From NCBI GenBank assembly GCA_014872655.1, contig WHHJ01000055.1, forward strand, positions 1-12,877: a stretch of DNA of 12,877 nucleotides, given 5' to 3'. Below, in pieces: positions 1-6,611 of the stretch. This stretch comes from Clostridia bacterium. Lineage in GTDB: Bacteria; Bacillota; Clostridia; Oscillospirales; UBA644. Made by a program: the position numbers and the translations under genes. Within the stretch, counting starts at the first letter, position 1. Each line of letters begins with the position of its first letter. A model generated the notes under the pieces. That model did not search any database, had not been told where the DNA came from, and worked only from the letters and a program-made list of their open reading frames with translations.

Positions 1-878
1 ATGATTTCCATGGTCAGCTGGTTGTGGTCGGTGGCGATGTTGGTGGTGGTGTAAATCGGCGCCAATTCATGCTGTGATGGAGAAACCTCATTGTGCTCGG
101 TTTTTGCCAACACACCCAACTGCCACAGTTCCCGGTTCAAATCCTCCATATACGCTTCTACCCGGGGCTTGATGACGCCGAAATAATGATCGTCCATTTC
201 CTGTCCCTTGGGCGGCTTTGCGCCAAAAAGCGTACGGCCTGTAAAAATTAAATCGCGACGCTTGTTATACATTTGCTCGTCAATTAAAAAATATTCCTGC
301 TCCGGTCCCACAGACGTCCGCACACATTTAACCGAAGTGTTGCCAAACAATCTTAAAATGCGCATTGCCTGGCGGTTCAGCGCTTCCATCGAGCGCAGCA
401 GCGGCGTTTTTTTATCCAATGCCTCTCCGCCGTAAGCACAAAACGCCGTAGGAATACAAAGCGTCTTTCCTTTAATAAAAGCATAAGAAGTTGGATCCCA
501 CGCCGTATATCCGCGCGCTTCAAACGTTGCCCGAAGTCCTCCTGACGGGAACGAAGACGCGTCCGGTTCGCCTTGAATCAGTTCTTTTCCGGAAAACTCC
601 ATAATGATTCGGCCATCCGGCGCCGGGGTAATAAAGCTGTCATGCTTTTCTGCGGTAATTCCGGTCAGAGGCTGAAACCAATGCGTATAATGTGTCGCAC
701 CATTGGCTACGGCCCAGTCTTTCATCGCCGCAGCCACTGCGTTTGCAACCGAAAGATTCAACTGCGCACCCTCATCAATTGTTTTTTTGAGCGTTACATA
801 TACATCCGAAGACAATCTGGCTTTCATCACTCTGTCATCGAATACTTTACATCCGAAATATTCCGCTACTGTTTCCAT
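1..878 (-). CDS. glnN: Type III glutamine synthetase, N-terminal ~292 residues (gene runs off the left edge)
   Basis: Makes glutamine from glutamate, ammonia and ATP in the cytosol. Translating the minus strand from the ATG at 876-878 gives a protein starting METVAEYFG. It carries the GSIII-type stretch GATHYTHWFQPLTGITAEKH near residue 60, a GPEQEYFLID catalytic glutamate segment near 190, and EHNEVSPSQHELAPIYTTTN near 265. These segments are typical of GSIII and absent from type I enzymes. GSIII proteins are usually about 700 residues, so more than half lies outside the window. The start is supported by AAAAAGGAG just upstream (about 884-891). It is transcribed divergently from the glutamate synthase operon, from a perfect promoter whose transcript begins with a long hairpin (903-962), which suggests nitrogen-dependent RNA-level control. 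No frameshift was seen in the visible part. The family assignment is firm; the physiological split of work with the type I enzyme at 4644-5858 is not visible from sequence. Confidence 0.95.
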   Translation of the reverse strand, partial: METVAEYFGCKVFDDRVMKARLSSDVYVTLKKTIDEGAQLNLSVANAVAAAMKDWAVANGATHYTHWFQPLTGITAEKHDSFITPAPDGRIIMEFSGKELIQGEPDASSFPSGGLRATFEARGYTAWDPTSYAFIKGKTLCIPTAFCAYGGEALDKKTPLLRSMEALNRQAMRILRLFGNTSVKCVRTSVGPEQEYFLIDEQMYNKRRDLIFTGRTLFGAKPPKGQEMDDHYFGVIKPRVEAYMEDLNRELWQLGVLAKTEHNEVSPSQHELAPIYTTTNIATDHNQLTMEI

Positions 879-902
879 CTTCCAATCTCCTTTTTACTGA
901 AA

Positions 903-962
903 TGCAGAAAGGCAAAGGCGTCCTCAAGGGATAACCCTTCAAGACGCCTTTGCCTTTCTGCA
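903..962 (-). promoter_or_regulatory. 5' leader of glnN: tandem hairpin with AAAGGC hexaloop competing with a 20-bp perfect stem; candidate ANTAR target
   Basis: Arms 943-962 and 903-922 are perfect 20-nt reverse complements around a 20-nt loop that itself folds (AAGGG 935-939 with CCCUU 926-930, loop UUAU). Read as minus-strand RNA, an alternative first hairpin pairs 952-956 (AAGGC) with 941-945 (GUCUU, one G.U pair), leaving the hexaloop AAAGGC at 946-951. It is followed after one nucleotide by the AAGGG/CCCUU hairpin. ANTAR proteins are known to bind tandem hairpins with hexaloops having A at position 1 and G at position 4; the first loop fits and the second does not. The first hairpin and the long stem cannot coexist. 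The long stem is not followed by a good U-tract (only UUU), so transcript termination is less clear than in the divergent leader. The structure begins within a few bases of the expected transcription start. Confidence 0.7.
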
Positions 963-966
963 CAGC

Positions 967-995
967 ATTATACACCTTTTTCTAAATATTGTCAA
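967..995 (-). promoter_or_regulatory. Promoter of glnN, consensus sigma-A type
   Basis: On the minus strand TTGACA (990-995) and TATAAT (967-972) are separated by exactly 17 bp. Both boxes match consensus in full. Transcription should start near 959-961, immediately at the base of the leader hairpin, so the untranslated leader is about 80 nt. Such a strong core promoter fits control after initiation rather than by an activator. Confidence 0.9.
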
Positions 996-1057
996 CCCCT
1001 ATTTTGAAACTTTTTTTGTCCATCCTGCAAAAATATCCAAAAAATCCGATTTTTGTC

Positions 1058-1086
1058 TTGACAAAATGAAAGAAATACGTTATAAT
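1058..1086 (+). promoter_or_regulatory. Promoter of the glutamate synthase-glnA-ANTAR operon, consensus sigma-A type
   Basis: TTGACA at 1058-1063 and TATAAT at 1081-1086 with a 17-bp spacer, both boxes perfect. Start of transcription is expected near 1092-1094. It is divergent from the equally perfect glnN promoter, the two -35 boxes lying about 62 bp apart. That stretch is A/T-rich (for example the T-run near 1011-1017) and holds no inverted repeat I could defend as an operator. Confidence 0.9.
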
Positions 1087-1093
1087 ATTGCAA

Positions 1094-1154
1094 AATGAGC
1101 AAAGGCGTTCATTGATATGCAGGATTTCTGCATACCAACGAGCGCCTTTTTTTA
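1094..1154 (+). terminator. Leader attenuator of the glutamate synthase operon: ANTAR-type antiterminator versus intrinsic terminator
   Basis: Terminator form: 1101-1122 pairs with 1128-1149, a 22-position stem with two A/C mismatches and loop GAUUU. It is followed by an unbroken run of T (1147-1153) and lies about 30 nt before the first start codon. Antiterminator form: AAUGAGC (1094-1100) pairs with GUUCAUU (1107-1113), leaving hexaloop AAAGGC (1101-1106) with A1 and G4 as in known ANTAR sites. Two bases later comes UAUGCAG (1116-1122) paired with CUGCAUA (1128-1134). The first hairpin uses the same bases as the lower terminator stem, so the two forms are mutually exclusive, while the second hairpin is the tip of the terminator and fits either. 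The ten bases GCAAAGGCGU are shared with the glnN leader. The ANTAR protein encoded in this operon is the obvious ligand (inference). Confidence 0.8.
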
Positions 1155-1181
1155 TTATCATAACGAAAGGAACCACCCATT

Positions 1182-2273
1182 ATGCAAAAAGAAGGTCAAG
1201 TTCGGATCCCGTCCGGCTGCGCAATTGCCGCGGTAATCTCTAAAAAAGCGGATCGGATTCCCGGGAATATAATTACCGAAGCCATGAAACCCATGCACGA
1301 CCGTTCCAACGGTCTGGGCGGAGGTTTTGCCGCTTACGGAATTTATCCGGAATACAAGGATTTTTATGCCTTTCACATCTTTTTCGATCAGCGTGCAACA
1401 CGGAAAAGCTGTGAACAGTTTTTAAAAGAACGATTTGAAATTATGAAGTCCGAAATGATTCCTACCCGAAAAATTCCGGCCATTACCGACGAACCTATTA
1501 TATGGAGATATTTTGTGGCGCCGTTAAAATCTGTTCTTCTTTCTATGCAGCTGGATGAAAACGAATTGGTTGTCCGCACCGTTATGAAAATTAACACTGA
1601 GATGGACGGCGCCTATATTTTTTCCAGCGGTAAGAACATGGGCACCTTTAAAGCCGTCGGATTCCCGGAAGATGTCAGCACCTTTTACCGGCTGGAAGAC
1701 TACGCGGGATACGCGTGGACCGCTCATGGACGGTATCCAACCAATACGCCAGGCTGGTGGGGTGGCGCACATCCGTTTACCTTGCTGGACCGGTCTGTGG
1801 TGCATAACGGCGAAATTTCTTCTTATGATGCCAATCGTCGGTTTATTGAGATGTTCGGATACCACTGCTCTCTTCAAACCGATACCGAAGTCATCACTTA
1901 TATCATGGATTACTTGCTGCGTCTCCAAAAACTAACACCCCGAGAAGCCGCTTCCGTCATTGCCGCACCGTTTTGGAGCACGATCCAGAAATTGCCCGAA
2001 GAACAAAAAAAGACGTTGACTTATTTAAGAACCATCTTCTCCAGCCTGTTAATCACCGGCCCGTTTTCAATCATTATGGGCTTTACGGGTGGGCTGATGG
2101 CGCTCAATGACCGCTTAAAACTCCGTTCTATGGTGGTCGGCGAAAAAGAGGATAAAGTCTTTATCGCCAGCGAAGAAGCAGCGATTCGCATGATGGAACC
2201 CGATGCCGAAAACATTTACGCACCGGCAGGCGGGGAACCTGTTATTGTTACCGTAGAGGAGGGGCATTTATGA
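1182..2273 (+). CDS. Glutamate synthase, class II glutamine amidotransferase subunit (split archaeal-type GOGAT)
   Basis: Hydrolyses glutamine and delivers ammonia to the synthase subunit encoded next. The 363-residue protein has an N-terminal nucleophile-type glutaminase fold. A short leader of 12 residues precedes Cys13 in PSGCAIAAVI, which is the expected catalytic nucleophile after processing. Other class II landmarks are GRYPTN near residue 180, the AHPF segment, VVHNGEISS near 205 and LQTDTEVITY near 230. The length fits a stand-alone amidotransferase domain rather than full GltB (about 1500 residues). The ATG at 1182 is preceded by AAAGGA. It is first in the operon after the attenuator, and its TGA overlaps the next ATG (ATGA at 2270-2273), implying translational coupling with its partner. 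Purine-biosynthesis amidotransferase (PurF) was considered, but the lack of a phosphoribosyltransferase domain and the neighbours argue against it. Confidence 0.9.
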   Translation: MQKEGQVRIPSGCAIAAVISKKADRIPGNIITEAMKPMHDRSNGLGGGFAAYGIYPEYKDFYAFHIFFDQRATRKSCEQFLKERFEIMKSEMIPTRKIPAITDEPIIWRYFVAPLKSVLLSMQLDENELVVRTVMKINTEMDGAYIFSSGKNMGTFKAVGFPEDVSTFYRLEDYAGYAWTAHGRYPTNTPGWWGGAHPFTLLDRSVVHNGEISSYDANRRFIEMFGYHCSLQTDTEVITYIMDYLLRLQKLTPREAASVIAAPFWSTIQKLPEEQKKTLTYLRTIFSSLLITGPFSIIMGFTGGLMALNDRLKLRSMVVGEKEDKVFIASEEAAIRMMEPDAENIYAPAGGEPVIVTVEEGHL

Positions 2274-3778
2274 TGAAGCAGGAATATATTTTTCCGGAAT
2301 TTGAAATTGTGCGAAATGAATCTCGTTGCACCTTATGCAGAGTCTGTGAAAAACAATGCGCCAACGGCGCTCATATCTTTGACGCAGAGCGCGGGGTTTT
2401 GATCAGCGATGACAGCAAGTGTGTCAATTGCCAGCGCTGTGTGGCGTTTTGTCCGACGCATGCATTAAAAATCGTCAAAAGCAACTGTACCCTGAGGGAA
2501 AACGCCAACTGGAAAAACGAAACCATTCAGGAAATTTATAAACAAGCTAACAGCGGCGGCGTTCTTTTATCTTCCATGGGAAATCCCAAGCCGCTGCCCG
2601 TTTACTGGGACCGCATTTTGATCAATGCATCCCAGGTAACCAACCCGCCGATCGATCCGCTGAGGGAACCGATGGAAACGCAAGTGTTTTTAGGGAAAAA
2701 GCCCGAAAAGATTGAACGAAACTCCTCTGGGAAAATAAAATGTGAACTCCCTACGCAACTTTCCTTGCAATTACCGGTTTTGTTTTCTGCGATGAGTTAC
2801 GGTTCGATCAGCTACAACGCGCATGCAAGTTTGGCAAAAGCCGCCGAAGCGCTGGGGATTTGCTACAACACCGGTGAAGGCGGATTGCACGAAGACTTTT
2901 ACCGATACGGTAAAAATACGATTGTTCAGGTAGCTTCCGGCAGATTCGGCGTACATCGCGCCTATCTGGAAGCCGGCGCCGCCGTGGAAATCAAAATGGG
3001 ACAAGGCGCAAAGCCCGGTATCGGCGGTCATTTGCCGGGAACTAAGATTGTCTCGGACGTCTCCAGAACCCGAATGATTCCGGAAGGTTCCGACGCGATT
3101 TCACCGGCCCCGCACCACGACATCTATTCTATCGAAGATTTACGGCAACTTGTTTTTTCTATTAAAGAAGCAACCGGATACCAAAAACCCGTTATCGTAA
3201 AAGTGGCCGCCGTTCACAACATCGCAGCGATCGCCAGCGGCATTGCCCGCAGCGGAGCGGACATCATCGCCATCGACGGATTTCGCGGCGGAACCGGCGC
3301 AGCGCCGACCCGCATTCGGGACAACGTGGGGATTCCTATCGAATTGGCACTTGCGGCCGTAGACCAACGCCTTCGCGATGAAGGGATTCGCAACCAGGTT
3401 TCCCTGATCGTCGGAGGCAGTATCCGCAGCGCAGCGGATGTTGTAAAAGCGATTGCGTTGGGCGCAGATGCATGTTATATTGCCACGGCAGCACTTCTTG
3501 CACTGGGTTGTCATTTATGCCGGACTTGTCAAAGCGGCATCTGTAACTGGGGCATCGCCACACAGCGTCCAGAACTGGTCAAACGATTAGATCCAGAAGT
3601 CGGCAGCCAACGGCTCATTCATTTGATGACAGCGTGGAAGCACGAAATCAAAGAACTGATGGGCGGAATGGGCATCAACTCCATTGAGGCCTTGCGCGGC
3701 AACCGATTGATGCTGCGCGGAATCGGCCTAACAGACCGCGAACTGTCCATTCTGGGGATTGCACATGCCGGCGAATAA
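2270..3778 (+). CDS. gltB: Glutamate synthase, FMN-binding synthase subunit with N-terminal 2x[4Fe-4S] ferredoxin domain
   Basis: Converts 2-oxoglutarate plus channelled ammonia to glutamate using electrons carried through Fe-S and FMN. Two ferredoxin-type motifs lie at the N-terminus, Cys20/23/26/30 and Cys51/54/57/61. The FMN-binding TIM barrel follows (about 90-470), with SAMSYGSISYNAH, YNTGEGGLHED, KMGQGAKPGIGGHLPG and the DGFRGGTGAAP loop. Near the end, Cys414, 417, 420 and 425 in the segment before NWGIATQ resemble the Fe-S/FMN relay cysteines of GltB. At 502 residues it matches archaeal-type stand-alone GltB proteins. The ATG at 2270 overlaps the upstream stop and has GAGGAGG before it; the adjacent ATG at 2273 is an alternative. 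No GltD-like NADPH subunit is encoded in the window, so ferredoxin or an unlinked reductase is the likely donor (inference). Confidence 0.93.
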   Translation: MMKQEYIFPEFEIVRNESRCTLCRVCEKQCANGAHIFDAERGVLISDDSKCVNCQRCVAFCPTHALKIVKSNCTLRENANWKNETIQEIYKQANSGGVLLSSMGNPKPLPVYWDRILINASQVTNPPIDPLREPMETQVFLGKKPEKIERNSSGKIKCELPTQLSLQLPVLFSAMSYGSISYNAHASLAKAAEALGICYNTGEGGLHEDFYRYGKNTIVQVASGRFGVHRAYLEAGAAVEIKMGQGAKPGIGGHLPGTKIVSDVSRTRMIPEGSDAISPAPHHDIYSIEDLRQLVFSIKEATGYQKPVIVKVAAVHNIAAIASGIARSGADIIAIDGFRGGTGAAPTRIRDNVGIPIELALAAVDQRLRDEGIRNQVSLIVGGSIRSAADVVKAIALGADACYIATAALLALGCHLCRTCQSGICNWGIATQRPELVKRLDPEVGSQRLIHLMTAWKHEIKELMGGMGINSIEALRGNRLMLRGIGLTDRELSILGIAHAGE

Positions 3779-3902
3779 GATTTCGCGTACAAAAAAAATA
3801 CCGTTTTGCAGCCGATTTTTCGGCTCAAAATATTCTGTTTTTAGTATTCTTAATAAAGATTTTATCAAAGACTATAGAAAATCATAAAGAGGTGTGATAT
3901 AA
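3779..3902 (+). other. 124-bp gap inside the GOGAT operon with a small hairpin
   Basis: This is the only long gap in an otherwise tightly packed operon. It is A/T-rich and contains a hairpin: TTTTG (3804-3808) and AGCCGA (3810-3815) pair with TCGGCT (3820-3825) and CAAAA (3826-3830), with a bulged C and a TTTT loop. No U-tract follows directly, so I do not call it a terminator; it may pause polymerase or protect the mRNA end. No convincing promoter was found. The only strong landmark is the ribosome binding site AAAGAGGTG (3886-3894) of the next gene. Confidence 0.5.
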
Positions 3903-4625
3903 TTGGAATGGATCAATGCCCAAGGGATGAGTGACCGACAACTCAACAATGCAATCCGGGCAGCAGGCAACACCTGTACCATTACTCATTGCTGCGGCCA
4001 GCGATTTATCGCAGCAGGGATGTCGGATCAGTCTGTTTTCATCAATGGGATCCCCGGCAATGCATTGGGGGCCTATTTAGACGGGGCGCACGTAACGGTG
4101 TTGTCCAATGCACAGGACGCCGTAGCCGACACGATGAACAGCGGAGAAATTATTGTTCACGGCAATATCGGCGACGCGGCCGGATATGCCATGCGCGGAG
4201 GAAAGATTTTTGTAAAAGGCAACGCCGGATACCGCGCGGGCATTCACATGAAAGCCTATCGTGAAAAAGTCCCCGTGCTGGTCATTGGCGGCTATGCGGG
4301 CAGTTTTTTAGGCGAATACCAGGCAGGCGGCAGAATTATCGTATTAGGGCTCGACCGCGGCAAGAAACCTATTGTGGGCAATTTCCCCTGCACGGGTATG
4401 CACGGCGGAAAAATGTTTCTGCGTTCGGATTGCCGAGAGATTTCTTTTCCGCGGCAAGTCACTGCTTCTCCGGCCACGCCGGAAGACCTGGGCGAAATCC
4501 GAGCAGACATCGCCGCCTTTTGCCAACAGTTCGGATATGAAGAACAGCAGATATTCGACGCGCCCTTTACGGTCATTACGCCGGACAGCAAGAACCCATA
4601 TCAGCAAATGTATGTAGCAAATTAA
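3903..4625 (+). CDS. Glutamate synthase, GXGXG (beta-helix) subunit
   Basis: Third piece of the split glutamate synthase, corresponding to the C-terminal right-handed beta-helix domain of GltB, which holds the catalytic domains together. The 240-residue protein shows the regularly spaced glycines of that fold: PGNALGAYLDGAHVTVLSN near residue 50, GEIIVHGNIGDAAGYAMRGG near 80, KGNAGYRAGIHMKAY near 105, and GGYAGSFLGEYQAGG near 130. The start is taken as TTG at 3903 because AAAGAGGTG lies eight bases before it and the frame has no ATG until 3927. If the later ATG were used, the first eight residues would be lost. A TATAAT string overlaps the start codon, which I treat as chance. The next gene begins 18 bp downstream. 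Tungsten formylmethanofuran dehydrogenase subunit C shares this fold, but the neighbours settle the assignment. Confidence 0.88.
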   Translation: MEWINAQGMSDRQLNNAIRAAGNTCTITHCCGQRFIAAGMSDQSVFINGIPGNALGAYLDGAHVTVLSNAQDAVADTMNSGEIIVHGNIGDAAGYAMRGGKIFVKGNAGYRAGIHMKAYREKVPVLVIGGYAGSFLGEYQAGGRIIVLGLDRGKKPIVGNFPCTGMHGGKMFLRSDCREISFPRQVTASPATPEDLGEIRADIAAFCQQFGYEEQQIFDAPFTVITPDSKNPYQQMYVAN

Positions 4626-4643
4626 AAGAAAGCAGGTAGGATC

Positions 4644-5858
4644 ATGAGGTACTCCAAACAAGAAGTCTTGCAATATGTCAGAGAAGAAGATGTAAAATTT
4701 ATTCGTCTGGCGTTTTGCGATGTCTTTGGAAAGCAAAAAAACATATCGATTATCGCAGAGGAACTTCCCCGTGCTTTTGAACACGGCATCGCCGTTGATG
4801 CCTCCTCAATTGCCGGCTTTGGAGATGAGACCCATTCAGACCTGTTTCTGCATCCGGAACCGGAAACCCTGTCCGTTTTACCCTGGAGGCCAGAAAACGG
4901 ACGTGTCGTTCGGATGTTCTGCACGATTCGGGATCCGGACGGAAATATTTTTGAATGCGACACGCGGAGTTTGTTAAAAAAGGCCGTTTTGCAGGCACAA
5001 CAGGCCGGAGTTGAATTTGCATTTGGCGCCGAACAGGAATTTTATCTGTTCAAACTGGATCAGGACGGCAATCCGACCAAAGAACCCTACGACACCGCCG
5101 GATATATGGATATTGCACCGGAGGACCGAGGAGAAAATGTTCGCCGAGAAATCTGCCTAACCTTAGAACAAATGGGCATTCGTCCCGAAAGTTCCCATCA
5201 TGAAGAAGGTCCTGGACAAAACGAAATTGACTTTCGTTATTCCGAGCCGCTTCTGGCAGCCGATAATGCTATTACTTTCCAAACGGTCGTACGCACCGTT
5301 GCGCGGCGAAACGGTTTATGGGCCGACTTCAGTCCCAAACCATTAGAACATCAACCCGGAAACGGATTTCACATCAATATCTCTGTAAAAAGTACACAAT
5401 CTCAAGATCTTCACACGCATATGATTGCCGGCATTTTGCAACATGCGCAGGAAACGACTTTGTTTTTCAATCCCGTACGGGAATCCTACCGGCGTTTTGG
5501 CAGCGACAAAGCACCTCGATACATTTCCTGGTCCAGCCAAAACCGCTCTCAATTGATCCGGATTCCTGCCGCCACCGGAGAATATCGGCGTGCAGAACTG
5601 CGCTCACCGGACTCGGCAACAAATCCTTACTTAGCCTTTGCATTGGTCATCTACGCGGCGCTGGACGGAATCCAACATCAATATCAACTTCCACCGGCCG
5701 CAGATATCAACCTGTTTACGGCAAGCGCTGAAGTCTTATCCCAATTTAAAAAATTACCTCAATCTTTAGAAGAAGCTGCCGAAGCGGCAAAGAAAAGTTC
5801 TTTTATAGCAAAATATTTGCCTAAATCCGTAATCACGGCATACTGCAAACATCAATAA
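4644..5858 (+). CDS. glnA: Glutamine synthetase, short type I form, with lysine in place of the flap glutamate
   Basis: Cytosolic glutamine synthetase of the type I fold: beta-grasp domain (about 1-100), then the catalytic domain. It has 404 residues against about 440-470 usual for the family; the shortening includes the C-terminal region that carries the adenylylation tyrosine in enterobacterial enzymes. Conserved active-site positions are seen as D52 (VDASSI), E130 and E132 (GAEQEF), E187 and E194 (HHEEGPGQNEI), H243 (GNGFH), R284 (SYRR), R301 and R306 (NRSQLIRIP), E318 and R320 (AELRSPD). The flap segment, normally PGYEAP with the glutamate that helps deprotonate ammonium, reads FGSDKAP, so Lys289 sits where Glu327 of the E. 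coli enzyme would be. The start at 4644 has AGGTAGGA upstream. It is in the operon with GOGAT and an ANTAR regulator, as in other clostridial nitrogen clusters. Very likely a glutamine synthetase; altered catalysis is possible. Confidence 0.9.
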   Translation: MRYSKQEVLQYVREEDVKFIRLAFCDVFGKQKNISIIAEELPRAFEHGIAVDASSIAGFGDETHSDLFLHPEPETLSVLPWRPENGRVVRMFCTIRDPDGNIFECDTRSLLKKAVLQAQQAGVEFAFGAEQEFYLFKLDQDGNPTKEPYDTAGYMDIAPEDRGENVRREICLTLEQMGIRPESSHHEEGPGQNEIDFRYSEPLLAADNAITFQTVVRTVARRNGLWADFSPKPLEHQPGNGFHINISVKSTQSQDLHTHMIAGILQHAQETTLFFNPVRESYRRFGSDKAPRYISWSSQNRSQLIRIPAATGEYRRAELRSPDSATNPYLAFALVIYAALDGIQHQYQLPPAADINLFTASAEVLSQFKKLPQSLEEAAEAAKKSSFIAKYLPKSVITAYCKHQ

Positions 5859-5886
5859 TTTCATCCGTTAAAAAGGAGGGGAGAGC

Positions 5887-6471
5887 ATGGAACTGAAGCA
5901 AAGACGATACAGCGTATTGATTGTTTCTGCGGCAGAATCTTTTAATCAGTCTTTAAAGCCCCTGCTCCCCGCCACGCAATATGATCCGGTAGAAATTCAA
6001 ACCAGCGTCAGTGCGGCAAAGCGGGTCATGCTTGAAAAAACATATGATTTTATTATCATCAACGCCCCGCTGCCGGATGAAAGCGGAACACGATTTGCCG
6101 TGGATATCTGTACCGAGAAAAATACCATTGTCTTACTCCTGGTGCGCAACGAACTATACGAGGAAGCGTACGACCGGTTTGTAAAATACGGCATTTTCAC
6201 GCTGCCCAAACCCACATCCAAACCCATTATGCATCAAGCGCTGCAATGGATGGGCAGTGCCCGCGAACGACTGCGCAAGATGGAAAAAAAGACCATGTCT
6301 CTGGATCAAAAAATGGAAGAAATCCGTCTGGTCAACCGTGCAAAGTGGATTTTAATCAGTCAACTGAAAATGTCGGAACCCGACGCCCATCGCTATATCG
6401 AAAAACAAGCGATGGATCGCTGTGTCTCCCGCCGTGACGTCGCACAGGAAATCATCAAAACATATGAATAA
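5887..6471 (+). CDS. ANTAR-domain RNA-binding antiterminator with a degenerate receiver domain (NitR-like)
   Basis: Probable transcription antitermination protein. Residues 1-122 have the fold pattern of a response-regulator receiver, but the phosphorylation site is lost: the usual aspartate is Asn59 (DFIIINAPLPDESG) and the N-terminal acidic pair is replaced by SAAES, while the conserved lysine remains (K108 in TLPKP). A charged helix (about 126-150) leads into an ANTAR domain (about 137-192), including RAKWILISQL, SEPDAHRYIEKQAMD and SRRDVAQEII. ANTAR domains bind tandem RNA hairpins and prevent terminator formation. It is last in the operon, 28 bp after glnA, with a very strong site AAAAAGGAGGGG before the ATG. 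Similar ANTAR proteins sit beside glnA and glutamate synthase genes in clostridia (NitR of Clostridium saccharobutylicum). Candidate targets are the leaders at 1094-1154 and 903-962. The signal it senses is unknown; phosphorylation seems unlikely. Confidence 0.9.
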   Translation: MELKQRRYSVLIVSAAESFNQSLKPLLPATQYDPVEIQTSVSAAKRVMLEKTYDFIIINAPLPDESGTRFAVDICTEKNTIVLLLVRNELYEEAYDRFVKYGIFTLPKPTSKPIMHQALQWMGSARERLRKMEKKTMSLDQKMEEIRLVNRAKWILISQLKMSEPDAHRYIEKQAMDRCVSRRDVAQEIIKTYE

Positions 6472-6529
6472 TTTTCTATGCTATATTGTACACTTCTCTA
6501 AATGATAAAAAACCTTAAAAAGCAATCCT

Positions 6530-6562
6530 TCCCGGAGCGTAAACTCCGGGATGAATTTTTTC
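6530..6562 (+). terminator. Terminator of the nitrogen operon
   Basis: TCCCGGAG (6530-6537) pairs with CTCCGGGA (6544-6551) around a six-base loop, and a T-rich tract follows at 6556-6561. It lies about 60 bp after the ANTAR stop codon and marks the end of the five-gene operon. Confidence 0.85.
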
Positions 6563-6611
6563 TTCAAAAAATACTACTCTGCGTAAAAGAAATTCAAGCA
6601 AAACGCCAAAG

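Noticed and set aside
903..962. Perfect 20-bp inverted repeat considered as a bidirectional terminator or a glutamine riboswitch
   Set aside because: It lies downstream of a consensus promoter, in the leader of glnN, and has no proper T-run on the minus strand. It shows none of the conserved sequence I know from glnA or downstream-peptide riboswitches.
208..1007. Plus-strand open frames opposite glnN and its leader
   Set aside because: They are antisense to a well-conserved GSIII reading frame, lack ribosome binding sites, and encode low-complexity arginine- and cysteine-rich sequences.
3804..3830. Hairpin as an intrinsic terminator splitting the GOGAT operon
   Set aside because: No T-run follows directly on either strand; the nearest begins several bases away.
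3898..3903. TATAAT at the start of the GXGXG gene as an internal promoter
   Set aside because: It overlaps the start codon and ribosome binding site, has no -35 box, and transcription would begin inside the gene.
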